DNA of 64,000 bases, taken from positions 65,823 through 129,822 of the forward strand of contig KN834769.1 of assembly GCA_000827265.1 (NCBI GenBank), in the 5' to 3' direction. Of the stretch, positions 10,651-21,923 are shown in pieces. Numbering within the stretch: the first letter of the stretch is position 1; each line of letters opens with the position of its first letter. This DNA is from Collybiopsis luxurians FD-317 M1 (lineage: Eukaryota; Basidiomycota; Agaricomycetes; Agaricales; Omphalotaceae). Both the position numbers and the translations under genes were made by a program. The notes under the pieces were generated by a model. It saw only the letters and a list, made by a program, of their open reading frames with translations, searched no databases and was not told the DNA's origin.

Positions 10651-12181
10651 CTACACAACCACAGGTCCCTCCGGGGTAGGTGTATATCCAGGAGGCGGCT
10701 CGTCACTCAATCCCTGCGCCCAAGCAGAGTTTTGTTGCTCCTGCAAGTAAGCGATATGCTCAGACATTGCCCGGATCTGCGCCTTCAGCTGCGAAACGTC
10801 TTCCGTCCGATTTCCAGTCGTTGACCTTATCGATTTACCCCGCGAAACTGCATTCGATGATTGGCTTGACAATGCAGAGGTCGAGTCCACGCCCGTACCC
10901 GCTCCCGCCCCCACCTCCGTATCTAAATGGCTTCCGATAGTACCACTGTTCCTCTCAGCAGCCTCATTCTGTAAATACTGAATTTCATCGTGAATGTGTT
11001 GCATCTGGCGTTCAAGTTCCTGCTGCCGCTGTTGTCGTAGCATATCTTTGGCATCTGCGGGGAGGGGTATGGAAGACGCTCCAGCTTCAGAACTAGTTGC
11101 TGTCGGGTTTATCGAGCCGGAGGGGAAAGTTGAACTCGGAAATGTTGATATCGGTCCAGCGGACGAAGTTGTTGGATTCGGATGGGAATCTATAAACGCC
11201 GAGTTCGCTGGTCGAGCAGGTAAAATGAACGGATCAATTTCTCGCTGAAGGATGTCCTCTCGATCGTATTGCTCAGCCCTTTTGTGACGACGACGACAAT
11301 AGAACAATCCTGCAGCCAAGATTGCCACAGTCGCAATTCCGCCTACTACCCCGCCTACGATGGCACCGATTGGAGTTGATGATGAAGATGACGACGACGA
11401 AGACAACGATGATGAAGACGATGAAGGCGTTGGGGATACGGAGGAGGAAAGAGTCGTAGTTGTTGCACCCTGGAAGCTGAGATCATGATGAAAACGCTCA
11501 GTCCTTCAAGCAAGCAAGATGGCGAGATACCGGACTCACGTATACAGGGCATAATCAAAATTCAAATAATAATTACTATTCAGTCCAGAGGTGCTGATTA
11601 CCATCTGATGGCTTATGTTTTTCATTCCCGTCTTGGAGAAAGCCAACGCGCTTTCATTGAATAGAAATGCACGGTCGCTTGAATTGGGCGTATGAGTGAA
11701 AGTATCGGTCAATTTTCCATCCAGGGTAATATTGACAGCGGTGGAAGCAGAAATGCCTGGATCGGGGTCGTTGGCAAGGATAAGGAAGATATATATTGCT
11801 GTGCCTGTGGGCACAGAAAACTTATCAGTAGCAACCCTAGCAAAAGGAGAATCTTTCAATGACAATGGACATACCAGTAAAGTCGAACGATATGGAGATA
11901 TTCTTCAAATCAGGGTTATAGGTTGCGGCTGTATAGGTGTCTTGAAAAGCACTTGAGATGGGAGGTGCAAGAGCACAACCTGAGCAGGTGTTATCTTCCC
12001 AAACACCCGAGGTACTTGGCAGATAAGTTGGCCTCTGTCCGGTCACAGAATCGCCTAATGTGTCGTCGATGGAGCGATTGACCCCAACGGCGGAGGTAAC
12101 CGGAAACTCGAAGAAGAAAATTGGACATAAAAGAAGGGTTCTGCTCAAGATTGAAGCCGCAGAAACTGGTCGTCGAGTCAT
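10651..12181 (-). CDS. NRSIDD-family single-pass membrane protein with PPxY tail (465 aa)
   Basis: Three exons (12181-11875, 11804-11540, 11476-10651) join in frame to 465 codons plus stop. An upstream in-frame ATG at 12259 exists, but 12181 fits the paralogues. The ectodomain has NRSIDDTLGDSVTGQRP, GVWEDNTCSGCALAPP and TYTAATYNPDLKNI. The stalk is a long Ser/Pro/Thr run. The membrane helix is IGAIVGGVVGGIATVAILAAG followed by CRRRHKR. A coiled coil (RQQRQQELERQMQHIHDEI) and a second heptad segment lead to QGLSDEPPPGYTPTPEGPVVV. Intron two of the four-exon paralogues is absent, as in the copy at 3193. It is the first gene of the array in the direction of transcription and gave rise to, or shares an ancestor with, the remnant at 5265-5960. 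Confidence 0.85.
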
Positions 12182-12817
12182 GGCATGAAGCAAGGAGGGA
12201 TTTTCAGCAGCCGACGAGGCGGCGGCCCTACTCACAGCCTCCCGTTCCACCAACTCCACCCCCTTAGGAATTAAAAATTAAAATTGACTGTAACCCTGTA
12301 ACCCTGATTAGCAATGGCGCAGACGACGCAGACTCTGAGGGGAGTTGTTTCACAAAGAAAGTTGTTGGTGATCGGCATGAAATCCCAACGAGTTCATGCA
12401 GATCAAGCTGTATCATTAATCCTTCAAAGCTTCATACGTCACTGCATCTGCGACGCTGAAACGCTCGAAACAGAGCAGGAGCGTGTAACACATACTGTCT
12501 GAGTCGTGTAATATCCAGGCTCCTATCGATTCCCCAATCTTGTTTTCGAGCCGCAAGCCTGAACGCTTATGCCTTGTCACACCTATATTGATCTTGACTG
12601 CACTATTCCGTAAGTGGTTTTCCAACGTACTAGAAAAACCAATTGTATTCGAGTTTGAATTTTCTTCTTGAGATGCTCAGTACATATACATGGAAGTCAG
12701 AGAAAAAGTAGCTGTCAAACTGAGCGCGCTCACGTGCATAGGCGTGTAATTCTGGCGTTCAGGTATTATAAGTGAAGCTTTCGGCATTTGTTTGTATTGT
12801 TCATATACTCGAAGGAC
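12182..12817. other. Intergenic, right border of the membrane-protein array
   Basis: No supported gene. It holds the upstream region of the 10651-12181 gene and the downstream region of the FAD monooxygenase, both on the minus strand. Only short frames without recognisable motifs are present. Confidence 0.5.
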
Positions 12818-14204
12818 TTATACCCCGAACGTTTTGAGGACTTCGATTTGCGCAAGCTCCATTACATCCGTTCCCATTATCATCTTCTGCACTTCCGCAT
12901 CCAGCGATTTATCCGGATTAGGCCCTCCTTTATCCTTCAGCGCCGCAAACTGTCTATCCCGTTCCTCCCTGGCCGCACCTTCTCCTAGATGCAACGTCCT
13001 ACAAGACGCAGCTGCAAGATCAACCAGTATCTCTGCTCGTTCCTTCCGTACATGCTCATAAATCTTTAGAGCCTTGTTAACGGACTCCGCATTGTTATGA
13101 GGTATCTTAGACAACACAACGCCGAGGACACCTCCATCCTCTACAGCCTGTGCAGCTCCCTGAGCCATATGCGGTAGCGTAGGATGACACGCATCGCCAA
13201 CCAAAGCCACACTCCCCATAACCCATGTCGGAAGAGGACTATGAACGCGTAATTTCCATTCACACACTTCTCCCTCCGGAACCAATTTGAGCATACGTTG
13301 AACAAGGGGACAGAAATCCTTGAAATTGTCTAGCATTTGAGCTTTAGATCCCCGCGTCGTATACATCGCAGATGGGGCATCCGCGAAATGAATATCCGGC
13401 TGTGCGGATGAGATGTTGTAGATGGTTTTATTGCTAATGGGATACGCGATGATGTGTCTCCGTTCGCCTATCCAGCGCGTTACCTGATCGGCTTCGAGGA
13501 GTTGAAGCAACTCTGGGTCGGATGCGAGTTGCTCTCGAGTGAGCATGATGCGGTAAGCGGATTGGCCTGAATCAACCACCTCTGCGTGGACACCTAGCTT
13601 TTGGAGCATCTGTGTACGGACGGCACTTTTGATACCGTCAGCTGCGAGGATGACGTCTGTGCATACATCGTAAGGTTCGCCGCCGTACGGTGTGATAGTG
13701 AAGATGGGTTTGGGTGACCAGGACTTGATACCGACACAGGTTGACCTGAAGTGAAATGTGATGGCGTTTTCGTTTTTGCAGGCTTCGTACATCCCGCTTG
13801 CTAACGAAGATCTATGACCGACCATATGAGGCATCCCGTATACCTTCCGTACATAGGAAAAGTCGACATGTCCTAGTTCTTTGTTATCCGTGTGCTCTAG
13901 AGTCAACGCTTGAGCTCCTTTATACTTGGCTCAGGAGAAAGGAATCAAACTGACGCCGTATACTAGCCTCCTTAATCTCCGTAGCTTCCTTCGCTATCGG
14001 CTCCCAACATCCTAACCGGTTCAGTATTCTCCCCATATTCGGTGCAAGCTGAATACCTGCTCCCACGAAACCGAGATCCGAGGCTGTCTCGTATACGTCG
14101 ATACGTGGTATTCCATGCTTTGCTAGTGCTAGAGCACAGGCCAATCCACCCATTCCTGCGCCAAGGATGGCTACGTGAAGGCCTTCGTTCGAATTTCCGT
14201 TCAT
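12818..14204 (-). CDS. FAD-dependent monooxygenase, salicylate-hydroxylase-like
   Basis: Two exons (14204-13955 and 13896-12818, intron 58 nt) give about 442 residues; alternative splice sites nearby would change a few residues at the junction. The enzyme family uses FAD and NAD(P)H to hydroxylate aromatic acids. Visible motifs: the N-terminal dinucleotide-binding GAGMGG in HVAILGAGMGGLACALALAKHG; the DG motif in AADGIKSAVR near residue 175; and the GD motif in VALVGDACHPTLPHMAQGAAQAVED near residue 330, which contacts FAD phosphates. Length is normal for the class (about 420-450). The substrate cannot be read from the sequence; the closest relatives I can recall are annotated salicylate hydroxylase. 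A catabolic or detoxifying role is inferred. Confidence 0.85.
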
Positions 14205-14293
14205 GTTGAAAGGGCACCGATTCGATACGCGTAATTTCACTGTTAGTGTTGTTTCAGAGAGAAGGTTGTACTGACCACTGGACATCTCTCCAT

Positions 14294-14301
14294 TATATAT
14301 A
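14294..14301 (-). promoter_or_regulatory. TATA element of the FAD monooxygenase gene
   Basis: On the minus strand the sequence ACTATATATAATG lies about 90 nt upstream of the chosen start codon at 14204, a plausible distance for a fungal core promoter. Confidence 0.45.
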
Positions 14302-14304
14302 GTG

Positions 14305-15259
14305 TCGGGACTTGTAGTAAGCTGAGTGAGCTTTGGCCACCTGATCCTCCGGCGCAAGCGTGGCGCACTCCAACCGTACTAGGACTATATTCTCAGGCCC
14401 CCTGGTTTGAGCGAAGATCGGGATAGGGCTGCGTCGTCGCGTTCGCTGGCTCGCTGCATCTAACTCGCGTTCCGTTGGTCTAATTTGACTGCATGGGAAT
14501 GGAGACATCCACATCAAGCGGAAAAGGCCAAAAATCTTTTGCCTGCTTACTACAACTTGAAGTTCTCGTCCTTCTAGACACAGCTTCTTATTTTCCACTC
14601 TAGTTGCTAGAATATAAAGGTTGAGAGAGAAATGAACAAAGGTTAGCGTTGCCACCTACCTTGTCGTTGTTACCTGGGCCAGTATCCGACTTGTATCTGG
14701 CCCAACTCTTGGCGCACCCTCTGAATATGACGCTTTTTACCGTAGCCTTCTGCATAATGGTTAAGAGAGCCATAATCAATTTTGCTGTATCGTCGGACTG
14801 GGATTTTCGAGCAGAAAGTAGTGAAAGGACGATTTAGGATTCTTAGCGCCCGTCAAACGTCCATTACGTTACGCGTTATGTACAAAGTCGACCAAATTCG
14901 GCTATTTGGGCGCTTACACGTCTAATTGTTCTCTTCCCGAACGCTCACGCGCCTGCCATTGTTCTTTCTGTACTTTGTACTTGCCCGTCCCTTATTCTAG
15001 AAGTAAAGAACAATAGCAGCCTTTTCAATGAATTCATAATTTACCCTTTAGCCTCGTGTATAAGAAGGCTTTCGGACTTTGAGTGTGGCATCTACTAATA
15101 CTTTTTTACCCTCTCAGTTCTCCCTGGTCCGGATCCTTTCCTTTGTCGGTTCCCTCTTAGACTTCACTCTTTTTGACGAATTACGCTGGTGCTGGGACAC
15201 CCTTGACGAAAACTTGAAAGCTTGTCTACTGTATCGCTAGATTCACGAATTTTTAAAAA
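14305..15259. other. Divergent intergenic region
   Basis: It lies between the minus-strand FAD monooxygenase and the plus-strand DUF7598-like gene. I see no gene, tRNA or repeat; it presumably carries the promoter of the plus-strand gene. Confidence 0.5.
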
Positions 15260-16554
15260 ATGCTTCCTCCCCGTGCTTGTATGTTTACTTCTTTTTTCAT
15301 TCTTGGCCGAGTTTCACTGATGAATGCTTCAGACACTTTTATTGGCCTTAATGTTGTCCGGGCGTTGAGCATCATTGCGATGATACTCGTGTTTGCCAGC
15401 AGTATTGAAGTCATGGTCACGAATATTAAGGCTGTTAATTTCTACGAGGCTCACAAGGGCGAAAACAACTCGACCATGTCTGCTATGAACATGGATTACA
15501 TTGCGTGCGTATGATTCATTTTCTGGAGATTTTGTCCTAATAGCCTTTACAGTGGAAGTACTGTCCCGAACCAGCCTGCTGGGATATTCTGGGCTGTTGT
15601 TTCTAGTCTTTTGATCATCTTCCAGACGGTTATTCTCATTTGTGAGTACTGACTGTCCTTGTGATGATTCTTGTTCTTACAATGATGGTAGTGTCGGAAT
15701 GCAGCTGGCCAATCTCCTTCTTTGACCACTTTTTCCCTGTTCTCGGCTCGGACTTTGGTACCGGCGCATTGGGGATCTTCCAGTGCTTGTAAGTTGCTCT
15801 TTCTACCTGGAGTCATCATCATCTAATGTTCGCTAGGATTGGTGCACAAATTCTCTCACACCACGTCGATGAATTCACTCTCGTCTCCGCCTTCTTCCTT
15901 TTCTCCCTCGGGTGCCTCAACATGCTCCTCGGCCTCATCTTCCGCGAGTCTGCGAAATCCAAACGATCCATCACCTCATGGCGCAAGGAATCCAAAGCCG
16001 TCTTACCAACCATCAACGACCCTCGTCCTGTCTTTGTCAATGTTTCTCCCGCGTTTAACACCGGCAGCGAGTTTAGCGAAAAACCTAGACTCGCTTCTGA
16101 CTTTGGATCGTTCAAGAGCACATATTCCGACAAGTCTGGATTAGGGTTTGGGCGACAGGGTGAGAAAGCTGCTGGGCTGAAAGGCTTCATTCTGCAGACG
16201 CCGGAACAGTCATTACCTAGGTATATGACTCCTCCCCCTCCATTCCGGTCTGCTGCGCCTTCCCCCGAGCCTCACCCCATCCAGACGAATTTGGCTAGGA
16301 ACAAGTCGACAACGTCGAGCTTTGCTTCGCCAGGTTCACCTGGGCTTGCCCCTCCCTCTCTCCCACACTTGCAGGTGCCTGCGAGCCCGTCCGCGCTGAG
16401 TGTGTCGCAATATGACGATGACGAGGAACCGGAACGTAGCCCTTACCGCCATTCCAACGGTAACGATCTATACGCGGAGGAGGAGGAAGATGAAGAGTCC
16501 ATTCATCACCGACCTCAGGCGCCTACGTTCAAGTCCAGTCGGACGGCTTTGTAG
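15260..16554 (+). CDS. Four-helix membrane protein with long Pro/Ser-rich tail (DUF7598-like)
   Basis: Five exons (15260-15278, 15333-15504, 15553-15641, 15692-15788, 15837-16554) join in frame to 364 codons plus stop. The first exon codes only six residues plus one base (MLPPRA). The N-terminal 165 residues contain four hydrophobic segments: GLNVVRALSIIAMILVFASS; FWAVVSSLLIIFQTVILIL; the FFPVLGSDFGTGALGIFQCL to IGAQILS region; and FTLVSAFFLFSLGCLNMLLGL. The remaining 200 residues are disordered, rich in Pro, Ser and acidic stretches (EEEEDEE), and cytoplasmic by prediction. I recall this arrangement as a basidiomycete family (DUF7598); no function is established to my knowledge. Confidence 0.75.
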
Positions 16555-16892
16555 GGCAGGTTTTTGTAAAAGAAAAAAAAGCCAGGTTGCTTTTTTGGAC
16601 TTCTTTTTTGACGATACAACCGACGGCCGTGGTAGATTCTTGTAATTTCATTCTCGCTCTTCGTACATACTTTACACTCGTGGACATTCCTTTGCATGTA
16701 TAATTTTTCTTCTCTGTGGCTTTACTGTAGCAATAGCAATTCATTTGTAATCTTTTCAACACCATATTAAATGTCCCCGAACTGAAATTACCGCATTTGG
16801 AAGTTGATGACTCTGGCGAGTCATCGGCAGGCGCCTAATCACCTCAAGGCTTGATTCTGTACACTCATCATCATAATCTCCATATCATTAAC
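16555..16892. other. Intergenic, 3' end of the membrane protein gene and UPF1 promoter
   Basis: Tandem same-strand spacing of 338 nt. It holds the 3' untranslated region of the upstream gene and the UPF1 promoter. No TATA box or other element is obvious. Confidence 0.4.
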
Positions 16893-19800
16893 ATGGATAC
16901 CTTTGACAACTTTCAATTCGACTCTGCCTCTTCGTACGGCGGTGGACTAGGCAGCATCGTCGACGACACTTCGTCCATCTACACCGCCAACACACAGGAC
17001 CTGCAGGACAACGTTTCCTCGGTATCTGCGGACCTTTCCAGTCTTTCGCTCAATTCCGATTCTCGAGTACATTCGAGCAGCAATGGGCATGGACATGGAC
17101 ATAAGAGTTCGGTGGATGAGGATTTCGATGCGGTTTTGGATGATTTGAAGGATGAAGGGGCGATGGATTTGCCCCCGCATGCTTGCAGGTTAGTTTTTTT
17201 TTTTGAATCAGCTTTTTTTCCCTTGGATTCTAATGTTTCTTTATTCAGCTACTGCGGCATCCACTCTCCAGCATCCGTCGTCAAATGTCTTATTTGCTCG
17301 AAATGGTTTTGCAATTCCCGGGGAAACACTTCGGCTTCCCATATCGTCAACCATCTCGTGCGCGCTAAACACAAGGAAGTCATTCTTCACGCCGAAAGTC
17401 CCCTCGGAGAGACGACCCCGGAATGTTACAACTGCGGCAGTAAGAATGTGTTCATGCTTGGATTTATTCCAGCCAAGAGCGACACTGTGGTCGTCTTGCT
17501 GTGCAGGTGAGCAGCAGCCGAAAGAAAATTTTGACGTTGTTCTCATACTCTTTTCAGACAACCTTGTGCTGCTATTTCGAAGGAAATTCAATGGAACGCA
17601 GCGCTCTGGGCTCCGCTTATAGATGATCGGTCTTTCCTATCCTGGCTCGTCAAGCCACCTACAGAGACTGAACAGCTCCGTTCCCGTCAGATTTCGTTCA
17701 ACCAAATCAATCGTCTCGAAGACCTCTGGCGCGAAAACGCCAACGCTACCCTCGAAGACCTGGAAAAACCCGGCGTGGACGACGACCCCCTGCCTATTCT
17801 CCTCCGGTACGAGGATGCGTACCAATACCAAAACATCTTTGGTCCTCTCGTCAAAATCGAAGCAGACTATGATAAGAGGCTTAAAGAAAGTCAGACTCAG
17901 ACGGATATCGTGGTCAGGTGGGATTTGGGTTTGAATCAGAAGCGAGTTGCGTGGTTTTGTTTGCCAAAGTTGGAGAGTGGAGAGGTAAGATTGGCGGTTG
18001 GGGACGAGTTGAGGTTGAGGTATAATGGGGAGTTGCACAAGTCTTGGGAAGGGGTTGGGCATGTTATTAAGATTCCGAATAGTGAGTGATTTTTTTTTTT
18101 TCGAACGTTTCATTGGCGCCTCTAACCTATCTTCAAAGATGTTTCAGATGAAGTTGGTCTTGAATTGCGTCGAACTGAAGGGGTACCATCCGATTGTACC
18201 CACAACTTTGCTGCAGACTTTGTTTGGAAGTCTACTAGTTTCGACAGGATGCAGTTGGCTATGAAGACGTTTGCTGTAGATGAAAAGAGCGTCAGTGGTT
18301 ATATTGTGAGTCTCCTGCTTTCTCGGAACTGCATAGTTTCTCAGCTTGATTTTCTAGTACCACAAACTGCTCGGCCATGAGCTCGAGCCTCAAACTCTTC
18401 GAACCCAGATGCCGAAACGTTTTTCGGCTCCCGGTCTTCCCGAACTCAACCACTCCCAAATGTTCGCCGTCAAGAGCGTCCTTCAAAAGCCGATCAGTCT
18501 CATTCAAGGTCCCCCCGGTACAGGCAAGACCGTCACCTCCGCTTCGATCGTCTACCACCTCGCCAAAATGAACCCCGACCAAGTTTTAGTGTGCGCCCCA
18601 TCCAACGTCGCTGTCGACCAGCTCACAGAAAAAATCCACGCCACGGGTCTCAAAGTCGTCCGACTGACAGCCAAATCCCGCGAGGCCCTCGATTCCTCTG
18701 TCGGGTTCCTGACGCTCCATCAGCAAGTGCTCAACAGCACCACCCATGTCGAGCTGCAAAAGTTGATCATGCTCAAGAATGAGCAGGGAGAACTGAGCAG
18801 TAATGATGAGAGAAAGTACAAGACGTTGATTAGGCAGTGTGAGAAGGAAATTTTGGGTGCGGCGGATGTGATTTGTTGTACGTGTGTGGGTGCTGGTGAC
18901 CCGAGGTTGAGCAAGTTGAAGTTTAGAACGGTGTTGATTGATGAGGCGACGCAGGCTGCTGAGCCTGGTGAGTCGTTTTTTCAGTCGTTTTGGTTCTCGT
19001 GTTGGTGGACTGATTAATTTTGGTTTCATGTACACAGAATGTATGATCCCGCTCGTCCTCGGATGTAAACAAGTTGTTCTCGTAGGTGATCACCAACAGC
19101 TCGGTCCAGTTATCATGAACAAAAAGGCTGCGCGCGCTGGTCTCACCCAGTCTCTTTTTGAACGCCTCGTCGTCCTCGGCAACCGCCCGATTCGACTCCA
19201 AGTGCAGTACCGCATGCATCCATGCTTATCCGAGTTTCCGTCGAATATGTTTTACGAAGGCACGCTGCAGAACGGTGTTACGGCTCCGGAGAGGTTGAGG
19301 AAGAATGTGGATTTCCCGTGGCCCGTGGTCGATATGCCCATGTTCTTTTATCAGAATTTGGGGCAGGAGGAGATTTCGAGTAGTGGTACTTCGTTCCTGA
19401 ATAGGTGGGAGAACATTACATTTTTGCTCGCCGTCTTTGACTGACGTGCTTGTCGTAGAACCGAAGCGTCGAATGTTGAAAAGATCGTCACCAAATTCTT
19501 CAAATCTGGTGTCGTCCCCAGCCAAATCGGTGTCGTCACGCCCTACGAAGGTCAACGATCGTACATTGTCAATTACATGCAGTTCAATGGATCGTTGAAG
19601 AAGGATTTGTACAAGGAGATCGAGGTGGCCAGCGTGGATGCGTTCCAGGGAAGGGAGAAGGATTATATTATTTTGAGTTGTGTGAGGAGTAATGAGCACC
19701 AGGGGATTGGGTTCTTGAATGATCCTAGGAGGTTGAATGTTGCGTTGACGAGGGCGAGGTACGGAACGGTTATTCTTGGGAATCCGAAGGTGTTGAGTAA

Positions 19801-20627
19801 GGTGAGTTGTTTGGCGTTGCTTGAATCATTTGAATTGATTTTTTAATACTTTCTTTCTTTAGCACCCTCTCTGGCACTTCCTCCTCACACACTACAAAGA
19901 GAAGGGCTGCCTCGTCGAAGGTCCTCTCAGCAACTTGCAGCCCAGTATGATCCAGTTCAGCAAGCCTCGAAGGTCGTTGGGCAAATCGATGGATCAGTTC
20001 AGAAGACACGAGATCAATGCCAGGGATTATCTCGGTGGGCAAGGTGGTTCGAGCGGCGGTCGCTCCGGCACCCCTTCTCGCTTCGACGCCTCGTTTTACC
20101 GTACACACGACGCGCTCGGATACATCCCATCCGACGTCCAATCCCTCCGTTCCCAGGCCACGTACTCTTCCGGTTTGCCCATGTTCACCGCCACGGGTCC
20201 GTTCAGCGCGAATAATCTCCCGGGTCGTGGGTCAGGTGCGAAAAGGAGCACGTATGGGAGTACGTATGCTTCGAGTATCATTTCTCAGGATGTCGGGCCT
20301 AGTGCCGGCAGCGTTAGCGGTGCGACGGATAGTGGAAGCATCATTGGTGGTCCTACAGGCGGTGATCGAAGTAGTAACGGAAGTGGCGTCAATGGAGGCG
20401 GGGGTCCCGGTGCTGTCGGAGACCGCGCCAACACTCTCTCCTTTTCTCAGAGCGATCGACTCCGTCGCCGCGGCTCGTTTGGCGCTTCGAGTGTTGCGGG
20501 GATGACGGATTTGGGGAGCAGTGTCTCGCAGTATGATGATTATAAGAATCAGGATTCGGAGGTGGGGGATATGGACGATATGAAGTCGCAGTATATGGGT
20601 ACGCAGTCTGGGCTTACGGTGTTCTAG
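16893..20627 (+). CDS. UPF1: UPF1/NAM7 RNA helicase of nonsense-mediated decay (1109 aa)
   Basis: Eight exons (16893-17188, 17249-17506, 17558-18081, 18139-18305, 18358-18967, 19038-19404, 19459-19801, 19863-20627) join in frame to 1109 codons plus stop, close to the usual 970-1120 residues. The protein is an ATP-dependent 5'-3' RNA helicase that identifies ribosomes stopped at premature stop codons, with UPF2 and UPF3. Visible parts: acidic N-terminal stretch; Cys/His-rich CH domain starting [17 protein letters not shown] (near residue 97) with the UPF2-binding zinc sites; stalk and 1B domains; Walker A GPPGTGKT (near residue 450); Walker B/DEAD-type [42 protein letters not shown]; and NVALTRAR. 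The C-terminal 200 residues are Gly/Ser-rich with several SQ sites (SQDV, SQSD, SQYD, SQYM), the type of site phosphorylated by SMG1-like kinases. Splicing and domains all agree. Confidence 0.97.
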
Positions 20628-21868
20628 TCGAGGAAAAAGGGCTTTTCTACTTGCCTACTTGGTATTCTCAAGACTCAAGCCTCCCTGCCTCCTCCCGCCC
20701 GCCTTTGATGCAGACCCGGTCTTCCGTCCCCCGTCCTGCTACTGTCCTGGCAGGTCAGGGCTACACAGAGCACGATAGTGCAAAACGGTAGCCTGCATCA
20801 CCGTCCTCCTTTCTCCCCCCCTCGGTGCTCTCGTGCTCTTGTTTCACATCGAACGCGTTATCACGATAACCGTTTTTCCTCCTTCTTATAGACTAGGCAG
20901 AAACGCGCGTGTGGCTCCGATCCCCAAAACCCAAACACAAACAGTTTTTTGTCTTTATCCCTCCTCCCATTCACGTTCTTGATGGCGTATCCTCGTGTGT
21001 GCGCGCTTGGCTCTTCATCTGAGACTGCGCAGCTTCAACAGCCCCACGCAGTCGCACACTGCAGGTTTTTGTTGGTTGATGTTGTCGTCGTAGTGAAAGT
21101 TGTGGTGGTGTTGGTGTTATATGGCTGTAATTGAACCTTGGTTGAACGTTGACGAGGACGACGACCGGAACCCTCCGTGGGTACTTTACTTTATACGCAG
21201 GATACTCGTCGACTATCACATATGACGATTACGACGTTCACAATTACTTTTGCTGCCAATCATCTACCTATGCTCCTCTGTACTATTACTACTACTTTGT
21301 CCTTGCTTTTCGTTTTGTTCTATAAAATGCATACTTGGAAAAATAGATTGATATTGTATTGGATCTCGGTATCGAGTCATACGACAGTCTAGGCGAAGAC
21401 TGCGGTTCCTGTCGAGTGTCAACTCGGAAGTTATATAGGTGAGCGAATGTGCCTACTTTGGACCAAGTAAACTCTAGATCTAGCCGTATTCTGGTTAAAC
21501 GACTCTTTATTTCCTCCGGTGAAGGGGGTTCTCCAGTGAAGAGGCATATCCGACCGCTAGTGACGGGATTAGTATACCTGAAGGCTTCCTTTGATGGGAG
21601 AGTCATTAGAGTAGCAGGAAAAGAGACGGAAATTGTGACAGAGACGCTCGTTGTGGCGCACGTATATCACTGTCTATCGACGTTTATCGCGGAGACCCAA
21701 CGCAGGTAAGACGTTGCGTGTAGATTCCGAGTTTTTACAAAGAGTCTAGTTGGATCCGTCAGATTTCCGTCTAATCTATGGTCTATTTTTCAATCAGTTT
21801 TGAATACCTGCCCGGAGACAGGCCGGCCAGGCACTCTTATCAGCTGGGGCGCCTGGCGGAACCCTCCC
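20628..21868. other. Intergenic between UPF1 and a permease gene
   Basis: The first several hundred bases are likely UPF1 3' untranslated sequence (pyrimidine-rich). No further gene, RNA gene or repeat is recognisable. Confidence 0.45.
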
Positions 21869-21886
21869 AATATATATATATATACG
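21869..21886 (+). promoter_or_regulatory. AT-repeat TATA-like element of the permease gene
   Basis: A run of alternating T and A (CAATATATATATATATACGG) ends about 40 nt before the permease start codon and may serve as its TATA element. Confidence 0.45.
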
Positions 21887-21923
21887 GTCACTGGAGCTTC
21901 TCCGCATTTTGTTATCTTCCTTG

